64,000 bases of DNA from Carya illinoinensis (GCF_018687715.1 NC_056758.1:5084001-5148000); one strand, 5' to 3'. Positions 1-12,511 are shown, numbered from the stretch's first letter. The notes: a model not told the origin generated them from the sequence alone. Numbers and translations: made by a program.

Positions 1-1750
1 ATGTGGTAAAATGTCATTCCCACAAGGAATCAAGAAAATGGACACGTAGCCTACTTTGTATTTCATTCATTCTCTTGTTCTTTTTTAAAAAATAAAATAA
101 AATGAAGAAAATCCTGATAGCAAGAAATAGATAAGTGATAATGAGCTTTTGTTCAATAATAGAGCATTTGAAACATGAGTTCCTTGGGCTTTTCGGTTCT
201 TATAATGTTAAAGAAAAGAAGAAACTAACAAAGGTTATGTTATGAGTATAAAAGTAACTCACTCAGAGAGATATCATGGGGGAAAAAAAGAACCAATGAG
301 ATATTATGGGTCCAGATGAAGCCAGGAGGGGAAGTGAGGAGATGGTGCAGTCCTCGGTGAAATGCTTCTTCTTAGGCATATTTCCTGTATTGCTAGGACT
401 GTGTTGATATAAAATAAAAATCATTGGATCCAGAAGCATATAACATTTGTGACAATAATAATCTTGCTACATGTGCATGAGAGTTGGTGTCCATTTAATA
501 TTGCCTTAAACTTTTAACATAATCAGTAATCAATGATGTTGCATTGATTTCTATGAATCACAAAATTGAAGAACATAGTTTCAGATATATAGGTAAAACC
601 CGGAATCATTTGGTCTAGTTAGTGATCTCATGAGTAATGAAAAAAGGAAAGAATCTGATTATGTATTTACATTTGAAACTTCACTTATGTATGGTAGTTG
701 GGAGTGGTTGTTATTTTATTTTATTTTTTTGCACTCTATAAGAGTTTAAATGTATGAGAACTCTTTTTTGGGTTTTCCTATACCTAGACATTTTTTCCAT
801 TGATTGTTGAATTAATAACAATCTGAGAAGGTTTCATAAATATAGGTATATAAGATATTAGTTAAATAACTTAATAAATATTGGATTAATACATGTTGGA
901 TTACTAGTGTTTCAAATTAAGTTTAATATTACTCAATTTATTTAACTGTAAGAATAAATGGATGCAGAAAAATGTACCAAAGCAATCATCAATATGATGA
1001 GTGATGGGAAAGAGATGGGATCCAAGGAACTTGAGCAAATTCTGACAATGCTTCAATTGAGAAAATACAAGTTTGATAGCCTGCCACATATATTTGTAGT
1101 GTGCATATATAGCACATACTAAAGTTATCTTTATGATATACCTTACAAAGCTTATGCACAATAACACTAATAAGTTGCTTGATTTGGAGTGTGTTTAGGT
1201 ACATGACATTTATATATGTTGTTACTTTAGTTGAATCACATGTATATAAAGAAAAACACTTATCAACAGCTTTATGTGCACTTCTTAGAGTACTCTAAAT
1301 GAATGCAAATCTTTATAATTAGTTTATATGTGATTGGTGTAGAATTATACATTTTTTCTACTATCCCTATATGTGCAACGAATGCTGTGTCAAATCTAAT
1401 TGTACATTAGTAGTCAAGTATATATTCCACTGCTACTGATAAGGGATAACTCAAACAATTAGACAAGATTTTTAGTCCTAAACTTGCCATGGAAACTGCA
1501 CAGAATTGTTCAATTTCATTTTGAATGTCAAATCATGATTTAAGGATCTTAAATTTGTTATGATCAACATTGGTTCTCAAAATTAACTTTATTGATCAAT
1601 GTAAAAAACAAGTCTTGACAAATTAATGTTTATTTAAGCTCGTCTTTAGAATGTGAAATCTTCATAAAATAGCAAATTGTTTCGTAAATACATTTAATTT
1701 CCCGAGCATAAATCCAATGCTATTTAATATCATATGCGGCCATCCATTTG
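1..1750. other. Gene-free AT-rich stretch
   Basis: I see no convincing coding region. Short open frames around 900-1200 on the minus strand have no recognisable domain and low-complexity composition. No tRNA, terminal repeat or clear microsatellite was found. This is probably intergenic DNA or decayed repeat. Confidence 0.6.
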
Positions 1751-1751
1751 T

Positions 1752-2338
1752 CACAAGGAAATTGTACAAAATAATTTGCGTCCATAGTCCAGTTTATTTG
1801 CGTCATTTGTGGTGATTGTTGGAAATGGTACTTGCACAATTAGTGTCTAAAGTATTTGTGACGCTATAACTATGATGCAAATAAATGAGTTTATTTACAT
1901 CGATAGTTATAATGAGTTTATTTGTTGCCAAATCAATTAGTATTTGTGACACTTAACTATGATGCAAGAAGATTCTTTCTTTGCGGTGCCAAAATTGGAT
2001 GAAGCGACAGAATTCAAGTGATTCAAATTTGTTATTCATTTACGGCACTTTTGAAATATTTTGCGATGATTGAAAATGGTCGCAAGCAAGGAATTTCTGA
2101 CAATTGGAATTTGTTTTTTGCATCATTCATATTTCTTTTTAGTGATAAAACATTATGACGTAAAGATTATTTTTTTGCAATAATATTGCATAGTGACGTG
2201 AAACATCACTTTGAGACGTAACATTACTGTCACTCATGGGGCAATATTTAAGTGATGATAAAATATATTTGCGACACTTTTGAAACCATTTGCAACGATT
2301 TTTAATTTCCAAAACAAAAAACGGCTTTCCTTGTGGTG
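1752..2338. mobile_element. Possible CACTA-like non-autonomous element
   Basis: The left edge reads CACAAGGAAATTG and the right edge reads TTTCCTTGTGGTG, an imperfect inverted pair resembling the CACTA-type ends seen at 8086-8224. The interior repeats a short motif of the type TTTGCGACACTTTTGAAA or TTTGCGATGATTG several times in both forms, as subterminal repeats of CACTA elements do. No transposase is present and no clean 3-bp target duplication is visible, so the boundaries are uncertain. It abuts the hAT transposase remnant that follows. Confidence 0.35.
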
Positions 2339-2375
2339 CATATTGGTTTAATCAAACATTGGCAATGAGAGGGGT

Positions 2376-2601
2376 AAGAAATTTGTTGAACTTAAGAGGT
2401 ATATGGAGTTCTTGTATGAGCAATATGTCATGTTTGGTTGCAGGTGCACAATTGGGTCTAATTCAACTACGTCTCACACTCATAAGGAGAGTAGTACATC
2501 AATGAGAAGTAGTTATACAATTGATCTCTTGGCCTTTTTAAGAAACTTCCATAAGGAGTGAAAATCAGCAACCTTTAAGGACTATAAGTCGGAGCTAGAA
2601 C
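2376..2601 (+). pseudogene. hAT transposase remnant, upstream part
   Basis: In one frame the region reads as transposase sequence before the hAT C-terminal domain (KKFVELKRYMEFLYEQY near 2376, ATFKDYKSELE near the end). An in-frame TGA follows the FLRNFHKE stretch. At 2601 the reading is cut by a solo LTR and resumes at 4861, where SELER is followed by a stop and then the dimerisation region. Known hAT transposases have a spacer rich in Ser and Thr before the C-terminal domain, which fits the Ser/Thr-rich stretch here. The N-terminal BED finger and catalytic core were not found upstream, so this is a partial dead copy. Confidence 0.65.
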
Positions 2602-3124
2602 TGTGACATCCCTCATTTCTTTGTATTTTTAATTAGTTATTTTACTAATTATTTTATTAGTTCTTTTATTTTAAATTGATTATTATTATTATAGTTTTTT
2701 TTATCATTTTTACTGTTTAAGTTGTGTAATTTATTTTAATATACTTTTTCTTGTTATTAATTACTATCTATTATTTATTGGCTCTTAATTTCAAATTATT
2801 TTATTGTTTGGTTTTAATATTTTATTTTACTTAGTTACTGTGTTTTTAATTTAAACAATCGTTTTAATCCATTTCGTTGGATCAATTTAAGATTCCAAGA
2901 CGAAAGGCCTAAATTTAATTTCTCTCACTTTTTCTTTTTCTTTTTTCCTTTTTCTTCTTTTTATTTTTTTCTCTTTCTTCCCTTTCCCTCCCAGTTCGCA
3001 CGACTTCCCTCTCCCTTTTCTCTCCATGCATTGCTTCTCCTCCAGCCCACCCATTGTGTGCCCCATCGAACCTCACCGCCCACCTCACCATCATCTCCAC
3101 CTGCCGGTGACTTCCCCCACCAAG

Positions 3125-3182
<58 letters not shown>

Positions 3183-4855
3183 ATGGTGTTGTCCATTTTT
3201 GGGCCACCGTGCGCCACTCCACGGTGTCACTGTCGAGTTCGCCAGCTTCCACTCTCGTCAGCCACCATCCACAACCAAAGCCAACTTCTCTCAGTAGCTC
3301 CTTCCCCTCTATTGAACACCCAACCCGAAATGAGTTTTACTCCCTCTCAAGGCTAGATCTTCTTTGCGCACTGCTACCCGCAGCCTCCAACATCCATCGT
3401 CAACTCCACTGACCTCCTTAAGCCCCTCAATGGGCAGCCCAAGTCTCCCTTAGCTCCCCTTCAGACTTTTCAGTTTTGAAACCCACAGCCACCCTTAGGA
3501 AAACACTGCTTCACCATTGTTCCGTCACTTTTGGCGTTACCTTTGATCTTCTAGAGTTACATTTTGTTGTTGTAAGTAATTTTTCAAAGAATTTAATGAG
3601 ATTTAAATTATTTGTACGCTAACATATTTTTCTAAAATCTGTTTGGTTGTGCTAGGCTTTGGGTTTGAGGAGTGTGGATTTGTGGATTTTAGTTGCTGTC
3701 GGATGTGGGCCTTGGTCTAGAGTGGAGGATGGGTTAATTGTGGACTTGATCAGTGATTGAGATGCTTTATCTGATGAGTGATGTATCATGTCATTCCTTA
3801 CATTGTTGCATGAACTGGGTTTCTGTGTTGAAAAATGATATTTGGGTACGTGTGTATTACAACAGAGATAAGGTATTATCTCGGTAGAGCTCCTCTGGTC
3901 ACTCGAGAGTATATAAAATTGAGCAACTTTCCTTGAATTGTTATCGGGCGATAACAGGATCGGATAAGATGGTAACGCTCTAGTGCCGACTCTATGGCCC
4001 CTTGCTGGAGTGGGTTAGAGGATATTTGGTCACGAACACGCTGAGCATCACTCGTTACAAAGTCACACACATGATCGTTACCCCTAATGTGATGAAGGGA
4101 GCCAAGATGTGCGGATGGTCCCTACGGAAGATCATGGTACATACATGATAATTTGGATATGTGTGCCATTTTCTGAAAAAATTACAGATTTTGATAAATG
4201 AATATGTGAACCATTTTTTGAAAAAATTGTGGTTTTATACTGGGGCTGTTTTCTGGAAAAATAGCGGTTGTTTCTTTCATGGACTTGTTTTGGACCAAAT
4301 GAGATTTTTAGCATGCGTTGGAAAAATAGTCATTTTTGAGGAAAGTGATGGTTTTAGTCTCATGCATGTTTCAACATGTGCATGCATTTAAGTTGATGTT
4401 TAAATGTGTTTTTATTTCTTTGGTTGTTTGGTTGGTTATTTACTGGGACTCGTAATCTCACGTTGTATTCATACCCTACAGTTTCATTTTATAGAAACGT
4501 AGATTTGATGCAGATGAAGATGTAAAGTTTGAGGTTTTGGCTCTGCCAGAGAAGTGACCTTGGGTCATTTTTCGTGTCTTGGGATTTGTTTCTCACTTTT
4601 GATTATGTATTTTGGCTTTGTATTATATTTTACTGGATAATTGTATAACTTTTTGAAATGCTTTTATTTTGGTGAATCTGTATTCAAAATTATGGTACTT
4701 AGTTGATTTTTTTTATTTATTCGTTGCGATTTTTGTTGTATACTTTTTGCATGTATACACACTTAGCACTTGTCGTCTAGGATGTGTGACTCGTGTTGTT
4801 ATCATCCCGATATCACGATTCCCGCATTTCTGGATGTAGGAGTTGATGCATCACA
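2602..4855. mobile_element. Solo LTR of an LTR retrotransposon, with 5-bp target duplication
   Basis: The 2254-bp segment begins TGTGACATCC and ends GATGCATCACA, so the ends form the inverted pair TGTGA...TCACA usual for plant LTRs. It is flanked on both sides by AGAAC (2597-2601 and 4856-4860), a perfect 5-bp target site duplication. No gag-pol coding sequence is found inside, and no second LTR is present, so it is a solo LTR left by recombination between two LTRs. Removing it and one AGAAC rejoins the hAT transposase reading on either side. Length suggests a Ty3/Gypsy family, but this is inferred. It carries a long CT microsatellite. Confidence 0.85.
3126..3181. repeat. (CT)n microsatellite in the solo LTR
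   Basis: An uninterrupted run of about 28 CT dinucleotides. It produces Ser-Leu and Arg-Glu low-complexity open frames on both strands that are not genes. Confidence 0.95.
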
Positions 4856-4860
4856 AGAAC

Positions 4861-5141
4861 GGTAGTTGTTGAAGGATGTTGAGATTCCTGTAGAGAGTTT
4901 CGACATTTTAATTTGGTGAAGGGTCAACTCCACTAAATATCCAGTTCTTGCTCTAATGACAGGCGATATATTGGCTATTCCAATAACCACTATAGCATTT
5001 GACTTAGTATTTAGCACAGGAGGCCATATCCCGGATCCATTTCAGAGTTCTTTGGTTCCTAGAATTGTAGAGGTTCTTGTGTGTGCAAAACTGGTTGATG
5101 TCCATTCCTATATACTTGAGTCCAAGTTATTCGAGAAATAA
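4861..5141 (+). pseudogene. hAT transposase remnant, C-terminal dimerisation domain
   Basis: Translation from 4861 gives LLKDVEIPVESFDILIW, a stop, then RVNSTKYPVLALMTGDILAI followed by PITTIAFDLVFSTGGHI and SSLVPRIVEVLVCAK. This is the hAT family dimerisation domain, whose usual form is WW...YP.LS..ARDILSIPVSTVASESAFSTGGR. The conserved W-YP, DILAIP and AFSTGG-like blocks are recognisable, but the usual SESAFS reads FDLVFS, and a TAG precedes LLKDV. It is the continuation of the remnant at 2376-2601, separated by the solo LTR. The hAT terminal repeats beyond 5141 could not be located. Confidence 0.8.
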
Positions 5142-5829
5142 TTAATAATGCGAACAACTATAAGTTAGACTCAGTTAATATATTTAAAAATTTGTTAGTT
5201 TTTTTTCTATATCTTGATTTTGTCATTTTTTATACTAATTTTTTATATTTCAACTTTTTAATGTATTAACCACAGTATAATAAGTATACTACATGAAGAT
5301 GATTGAGGTTTGATATGCATATGTGAAATTGAATAATTGTTGTTTGTTTAATTTTGTTTCATTATTTTTATAAACTTATGGGGACCTATTTTATTTCCTC
5401 ACTAATCTTGTTATATTTTCTTCAGGCACAACTTGGAATGACATTTGGGGTCTGGCTCTATTGTTAACTTGTTGAAAATTTGAACATTTAATTTGGTTGG
5501 CACAAAAGATTCATTTTGTTGTTGTTGGGGTTTTTTTGTTGTTGAAATGAGAACTTAAAAATATTGGTTGTTGTAGTTGGGAAGGGAAGAAATAAAATTA
5601 TGATGGATGATGGGTGATTTGGATCATGGATGATGGGTTGGTTGGATAATTTGGGAGGCTGGTTGTGTTTTAGCACACCATCACCATGCATGGAATAGGA
5701 AGAAGCCCCCAATATTTGGTTTTGTTTGTTGTTGGAATGAGAACATGTAATTGGTTTTAATTTATGTTGTTGGTTATATATCTTATGTTTTAGTTTTGGC
5801 TTGTATTAATTTTTGAGTGAATGATTTAG

Positions 5830-5862
<33 letters not shown>

Positions 5863-6388
5863 TTTTAGTTTTGGCTTGTGAATTGCAGTAAATCAGTAGT
5901 GATTAGTTGTAGTTTGGTTATTATTATTTTTTTTTAACTTGTAGTGAGTGATTTATTTTTTCAATTTTGGTTATAGTTTTACTAAAATTAAAGTAAATAG
6001 CATGAATGATTTAGTTTTATATTGTAATTTTTGAAAAAACTAAAATTTGAAAGACCACAAAAAATTCTATTTTAAAAAATCGGAGTAAGATCGGAGGATA
6101 CGCAATTCAGAATTAGAGTCAAAGGTAGGGCATTCTGACTCTAACTTGGTCTACGCTCAACCCTAAACATTCATATTAAAAAAACCCAATTTATTTAATT
6201 ATAAGGCTCAGATCATTATAAGGATTGTTTAAACTTCTTTACGGGACGTCCGAAGAATTAATAATGTTATAATTTTTTAAGAAGCGCCAAGAAAGAAGTG
6301 GAGGTTTTTTCTATGCCATATTTATTTTTCTAGGCCAACATTGGCATTGGATCATTTCAAACATCTTGATATAATTTAGCTAGTTAAG

Positions 6389-6424
<36 letters not shown>

Positions 6425-6542
6425 GACAGAATTTCTCTCCACAATGGATCATTGGAAGAATTTTTTCCAACATGGCCTATAATATTTTTAAATATCCGTG
6501 TGCATGCCTTTTAAAAACACACGAGTATTCCAAGTGTGCTTG

Positions 6543-6637
<95 letters not shown>

Positions 6638-7131
6638 GTGGAGGAACCTTTGCAATGATTGAGGTGTTGTGTGCCCCGTACAAGTGGCAACTAGAATGAG
6701 AATATTCATCTCACAAAATTGGAGAATATATTTAGATCATAAAGGGTCGAACGCATACAAACCCATTCAAAGTGACCAAAATAAATATTCGTAGTCCCTT
6801 TGAATGTACCTAAAGAGATATATATAAAAAGCATCATTCCTTTCCCACGTGATTTTGGAGAAGGAAAGTAAGGTCATGATCATTTGATGCTTGAGAAATG
6901 CTATAATAAAGTCTTATATATATATATATATATATATCACACACTTCCACTTAATTAACCAACATATGATTATTTTTATTATTTTATTTAAACACATAGA
7001 TATTTATATTAAGACGAAATGACAAAAGTGACAAATTACATATTGATTAAGTGAGACTGTGTGGTGTAAGGCTTCCCGGTAGGATTTCTTTCATTTGGTT
7101 TGATCATTATTCCTCACATATACTAAGAGAC
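5142..7131. other. Gene-free stretch with microsatellites
   Basis: No gene seen. The stretch holds a 31-nt poly-T run near 5829-5859, a (TA)n run at about 6391-6421, a very long (GA)n tract at 6545-6634, and a second (TA)n near 6917-6938. A short inverted pair (TTAGAGTCA/TGACTCTAA) lies near 6113-6147. The first part may be the tail of the hAT element. Confidence 0.6.
6545..6634. repeat. (GA)n microsatellite, about 45 units
   Basis: About 90 bp of perfect GA dinucleotides, the longest pure microsatellite in the window. Open frames across it translate to Arg-Glu or Ser-Leu repeats and are artefacts. Confidence 0.95.
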
Positions 7132-7134
7132 TTA

Positions 7135-7905
7135 GGGGATGCTTAGGGAATGAGATGAAATAAAAAAATCTATTAATACTAGTGAAATAATTTGTGAATA
7201 GTAATAAAATGGTTCAAGTTATGATGTTTTATGTGATTTTGAAAATTGAGAAAAAAATTTGAATAAAAATATTATAAAATTAAAATATTGTTATAATATA
7301 ATTTTTTAATATTGTATTTGTTTTAGAATTTGAAAAAATTGAATTGCTTTTTGTATTTATTAGTTTAAAAGTTTGAAAAAATTATAATGATTAGTTTTAA
7401 AAACTTGTAATTAATGATTAATTAGTGTGAAAATGTTTGAGTGATGTTTAGGAAGGAAATGAGATGGGATGCGATGTGTTATGGACGAGTTTCACAGCTT
7501 CACACACACAATTACCTACAATCAAAGAGTTGTGTGGCTTGTGGGTTCTGGAGAACTCTCCTTTGATGCCTAAGTCAGTAATCACAATAAGAATCTCATT
7601 TTATAGATAAATGAATCAGATTTTCTTCACATACCTGGATGATATGTATATATAGAGCTCATGAGATGTCTGTTGCCATGTGATAGTGGGCTTCTTAATT
7701 TGTTATTTGAAATTCAAGTCTCGGAATGGAAAGCTTAGCCAAATCCAAATGATCGGATAGCTCTTCTTACTTGGGAGACTCTCAATCAGATATTCTTTCA
7801 ATGGTTGAGATGGATTGAGCTCTCAAAAGTTGGGGTCATCATGAAGCAGTCCAATAGGCCTCAGTCCCTTCTAGGATGAGATGAAAAACATGACCAAACA
7901 TCCCC
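7135..7905. mobile_element. PIF/Harbinger (Tourist-like) element with TTA target duplication
   Basis: The element starts GGGGATGCTTAGG and ends CCAAACATCCCC, an inverted pair with one main mismatch block, and is flanked on both sides by TTA (7132-7134 and 7906-7908). A 3-bp TTA duplication is the hallmark of PIF/Harbinger and Tourist elements. The 771-bp interior is AT-rich in its first half, with no transposase, so it is non-autonomous. Similar G-rich or C-rich ends with 'TGTTTGG' recur at 38641-38793. Confidence 0.7.
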
Positions 7906-8085
7906 TTAGTTTGCATCAAATTTTTGTTAGGATTGGACCCGTCAGATGAAAATTTGTGTTTCTAATTATCTTACTAATTAAGACATGATATTTATGCCGA
8001 AGGTTCGACAAAAAGGAAATAAAATGGGTCTTACAAGTTACAATTATCATATAATATATATGAAACTAAAGGCCGAAATAACTAT

Positions 8086-8224
8086 CACTACAAGAAAAAT
8101 GACATTTTACGTCATTTAAATTGGATGCTAAACACACAAAATGGTTGCCAAAGTTTTTTTCACAACCATTTTGTATTTTTTTCATCTAATTTAAGTGATA
8201 CAAAAAGCTATTTTTCTTGTAGTG
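8086..8224. mobile_element. CACTA-type MITE, 139 bp, TAT target duplication
   Basis: It begins CACTACAAGAAAAATG and ends ATTTTTCTTGTAGTG, near-perfect terminal inverted repeats of the CACTA superfamily, flanked by TAT on both sides (8083-8085 and 8225-8227), matching the 3-bp duplications of that group. An internal inverted pair (CAAAATGGTTG and CAACCATTTTG) lets almost the whole element fold back on itself. A degenerate relative lies at 26346-26466. Confidence 0.9.
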
Positions 8225-10740
8225 TATCATTTGTCGTGGATTCCAACCTTTTTTTTCGTAAAGTACTAATGACACTTATTTAATATTATAAGTTGTTTTA
8301 TTGTATCTTTCAAATGATCTTATAATATTGATTCAAAGAATAACTAAGTTACTTGTAGGCCTAGTCTCTATAAAAATTATACAGTTTTAGAATTGAAGTT
8401 ATTTGGAATTATTATAAAGAAAATATTATATACTCAAATATCTGAGACATGCATTAATTACGAATCCAAACATTTATATTATGTAAATCGAATTTAATTT
8501 TCCTGTTTAGCTGATATCACTTTCTCCTTGATCTACAAATCGAACATGACCAGCTTCATAACAACCATGCATCCCGGCCTTATCAATCGACCAAGTGGTC
8601 GTCCTCTTTATGAAAAAGGGCTCTTAACATAATTAATTAAGGAAGAAAGACGGGAAAAAGATTCCAGCTTCTAGAAGTGAGCCTCACCCATGAGAGAAAC
8701 GTCTCTACTTTCGTGCTCTCTCTTCTGTCATGCATGCAGCATGGCATTAATCCTGTATTTCATCCATATATATTCACATTATCTGATGATAGTGATTGTC
8801 ATTAGAACTCGATCGACAACTACTTTTGATACCATGCGTGCAATATCATGTGGCAGAATCTTGGCATTCTTGGAACCAAATTGAAAACAATTCTTTACAA
8901 ATATTTTCTTTTCAACTACATACGTACGTACAATCATTGATCTAACATCCCATGATACATATAAATATATATATATATATATATATATTATGAGATTAAA
9001 AGGCTGGTTAAAGACATGGCTCATCATCAGCTCCAATTTTCTAACAAAGGGTACGTACTTCAAACCCCAAAATTAGCTTAATTACCAAATTCACGTACGT
9101 TGGTATAGACGATGAGATCTCATGTACGTGGGGCTAAAGTACTACTACTGATCACGTGGACACAAGTTGTCTTTTCTGACCTTTTCTTGCCGCCCATGCA
9201 ACTGCATGCATGCATGCATGCCTTTTATTTAAGACTGGTTCAATATCGAACCAACTCGATATATCTTAAAGCACTGCTGTGTATTAAAAAATGGTGGGAC
9301 ATGCATGAAAATGAAAGCTGCAAAATTCTAGACCCAAAAGCAGAAAGAAACTATAAATATATTTATAATATATATACCCTGACCACTTTGATCCATTTGA
9401 GGGCATTATCCAGCTTGTATATAAAGTATATAGGATCCAAGATGCTAGCTGCTTTTTCATGGCTTCCTTTTAATGACTTTTTTCCCACATTATCTGATCT
9501 GATTGATACGCGTATAATGAATTAAAGTACCATGCATGCAATAATTACGAATTCGATCGATCTCCTGTACTTATCACATCAATTGATTTTGGGTTCAAAT
9601 AATTTCGATGCGATCAAAGTTGCAGCTCGATCGCATATGACAGATATTCAGACAAATTAATCAAATGTACGTGGATGATCATGATGATAGATAGGGATCG
9701 AGAAATATTATTATTCTAGCTAACAACCCACGATGCTTAATTGCATGATGTCTAGAGGGGAAGAATTGAACTTCAACGTACAATAAGAAATGATTGGAAG
9801 ACTTTCTGATTATTTAATTAATTTATGGTATCGCATAAATTGAGAATTAATAATGGAAGAGTGCTAACATGTTATGTAAATTATGTAAATATATTCATGA
9901 CATTATGTTATCATACAAAATATGAAAAACTATGACGGTTAAGAAAAAGAAAGAGCAAAGAATTTTATTTTATTTTATTTTTTTAAAGTAGTCATAAAGA
10001 AAGAATTTAAATAGTATAGAGAGATTATAATGAAACTACTGCTAGCTGTAAAGTTCATTTTGAATAGGAAATTAAGCGATTAAGAGTAGTAAGTAACATA
10101 TTCCCGAAATTTGGATCGAGGTACGTACTAGAAAGTTATTGTGAGTGCTCGACCTATTCTAGATGGCGAATGAGATACCACACGTACAGTATTTAAGACA
10201 GAATATATTAGTTCTTGCGATGGATTCATAAAGACTCCAAAAACACCTCCAAATAATTGAGATCACATGCATAGCGCATAATGCATGCGAACGGCTACGG
10301 TCTACAATCTTTTATAAATGAGTTAGTTAATTATCAGAGAGTCAACTATCGGTACTATATATATAAGATCGCCACTACTGATTTCCTAGCTTATTTTCTA
10401 GGCATGCAGTGTCTCGATATCGGACCTGAGCTATAACCAACCATTGACATCAACGTCATTATATATTATGCATATAATATGCCTTCATCTGGTATCTCGC
10501 GCGCGCGTAGATATATACAAGATGAAGTGGAGCCGTGCATATATATAATCCACAAAGCCAGGGCAACGTGGAGATCACCTATGTCCATGTCGTTTATAAT
10601 CAAGATGACGTAACTAGTCTTTTATATAGGATCAATATCTTGCCACCTGCCGCAGTACTTGCCGCTTTGCTAAGCACGGGAGCCTGCCATATTCAACTCC
10701 ACCATGAGCAACGTGTTTGTGCATAAGCCCTGAGGCAACC
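8225..10740. other. Gene-free stretch
   Basis: No gene recognised. An open frame at 9112-9525 (+) has no known domain and ordinary intergenic composition. There is a (TA)n run near 8965-8990, a short (ATGC)n run near 9200-9220 and many GATC and TGCATG words. Unique intergenic DNA is the likeliest reading. Confidence 0.5.
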
Positions 10741-10894
10741 AAAAAAATAAAATAAAAAAATACTCAACCAATCTCAGTGAAGGGGATTGAAAGCAACGGC
10801 TAAATGATCATGGTTTGCTACTCTTAAACCTCTATTTGAATTTCTTTTTAATCAAACTTTTGGAATATCTACACTAACCTTTATTTTTTTGGTA

Positions 10895-11110
10895 GAAACC
10901 TCTCAGCGCGATTGAGCTTTATCTCCCGCCACCAAAATGCGGTCGAGCTCTGTCTCTCGCCACAGAGACACGGTCAAGCCCTTCCTCCTACCATAGTAGT
11001 GCGGTTGGACCTTGCCTCCTGCAACTGTGCAACTGTAGCGTGATCAATCTTTGCCTCCCACCACAGCAGCTCGGTTAAGCTGCCCCCCGCCATAGTAGTG
11101 TGATCAAACA
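10895..11110. repeat. Degenerate tandem repeat, about 42-bp unit
   Basis: GC-rich compared with its surroundings. A unit of the form TGCCTCC(C)GCCA(C/T)AGTAGTGCGGTTGAGC recurs about five times with divergence. It directly precedes a second, longer-unit array. It is probably non-coding filler of a retrotransposon. Confidence 0.6.
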
Positions 11111-11127
11111 TTTCTTTCAACAAAGCA

Positions 11128-11640
11128 GAGTCCCTTGACTTGCAACGAACAATGAGCAATGCCAGTCTATTGACTGCTTCAACCCTCACTTACGAAGCAG
11201 AGTCCCTTGACTTGTGGCGAACAAAGGGCGATGACAATCCCTTAACTGCTTTAACCCTTGCCCATGAAATAGAGTCTCTTGACTTGTGGAGAACAATGAG
11301 CAATGACAGTCCTTTGACTGCTTTGATCCTTGCTTACAAAGCAAAGTCACTTGACTTGCAAGGGGAACAAAGGGCGATTGCAATCCCTTAATTGGTTCGA
11401 CTCTCACCCACAAAGTCGAGTCCCTCGACTCGCACAACGAATAGCGGAGATGACAGTCCGTTGGCTACTTCGACCCTTGCCGACAAAGCTGGCTCCCTCA
11501 ACTCACACAACAAACAATGAGCGATGACAGTTCCTTGATTGCTTCGACTCTCGCCCACAAAGCTGGTTCCCTCGACTCGCACAACAAACAACATACTATG
11601 ACAGTCCCTTAACAACTTCAACCCTCACCCTTTAAAGTCA
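11128..11640. repeat. Tandem array, about 72-73-bp unit, seven copies
   Basis: Copies of GAGTCCCTTGACTTG or related forms start near 11128, 11200, 11272, 11344, 11418, 11491 and 11564, so the period is very regular. Each unit continues with GCGATGACAGTCCCTTGACTG and CTTCGACCCTTGCCCACAAAGC or variants. Open frames across it in both strands are repetitive and lack a domain. Such arrays are common in large non-autonomous retrotransposons, which is my inference here. Confidence 0.85.
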
Positions 11641-12086
11641 TGTGCCCTTACACTCACACCTAGCCATCAACACCAGTGTAGACAAATGCCTCCCTTAGCA
11701 AATGCCGAGTGCCGACACTAGTGCCACAACCGCTGTCATCGGATTACCTCCGGAAACGAACCCCTGAGGTCTTCAACTACCTTGCGTGGGTTACTTTTAG
11801 GAACGATTCGACGGGCTCCCTAACCATTTAGCATAGGTTACAACAACTGAACTCTAACATCAATACCCATAGAAAATTACCTTAGGGGGTAAAAAAATTC
11901 GCCTACGCCATTAAAAAACTAAAACATTACTATCAACAACAATATATGCTCATTGCTGGCGATAAATGGCCACATGCAACTATCTGAATGCTCGATTAAC
12001 AGTTATTTTTCCAAGCAAACAAACTTCTTGTAATCTTTTTTTTTTTTTTGTGCAGATTATTGACTCGAAAATTCTCGATGGTTTCT

Positions 12087-12511
12087 TGTTGAGAAAATTA
12101 ACCTTAAGAATCACGGGCATCTATTAAGGATAAAGTTGACTGGGTTCAATTCATTGAAAACCTATCACTAATTATAAGGGGAAGAGATAAAGCCAAAAGA
12201 TAAAGTAAGTTGACTCAGACTTCTAAAAGAAAAGGGTTTCATAAGGTAAGTAGGACTCAATCATTTTAAAGAAGGAAAGAAGCCTTTATAAAATAAGGAG
12301 ATTTCTACAAATCTAGGAGGACTCTCTACGACTTCTTTAGGCACAGACTCCACACAGACAATGACTTTAAAAGATCTTCTCTCAAGGAGGTTGAAGATCA
12401 TCCCAAAATCGTAAATTTCTCTATTGTGTTGAGAGATACATGAGACTATAAGAGATTATAAAATCGCTCATCATAATGGATTTTGTCCCTAAACGACCTG
12501 TGGACGTAGTG
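12087..12511. mobile_element. Older LTR-like repeat, left half, interrupted by the Gypsy element
   Basis: The sequence begins TGTTGAGAAAATTAACC, a typical LTR start, and includes a TATA-like TTATAAAATAAG near 12293. It runs to ...GTGGACGTAG at 12511, where the Gypsy element begins. Its continuation resumes at 16691 after the repeated CGTAG. Whether it is a full LTR, a solo LTR or a different repeat class is uncertain because its right end was not defined. Confidence 0.5.

Noticed and set aside
904..1204. Minus-strand open frames near the left end
   Set aside because: Two overlapping frames of low-complexity AT-rich sequence using non-ATG starts; no family recognised.
2915..3412. Open frames of 88-128 codons on both strands across the CT tract
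   Set aside because: They consist of Ser-Leu and Arg-Glu dinucleotide-repeat peptides inside a solo LTR, with no domain.
6472..6709. Open frames across the long GA tract
   Set aside because: Microsatellite translation artefacts; flanks have no coding signal.
9112..9525. Open frame of 137 codons
   Set aside because: No recognisable domain or signal peptide, many rare-looking Tyr/Ile codons from TATATA runs, and no splice or leader context.
10895..11640. Tandem array considered as a CRISPR-like array or a repeat protein gene
   Set aside because: Units follow one another without unique spacers, and frames are broken; it is a plain degenerate tandem repeat in a plant genome.
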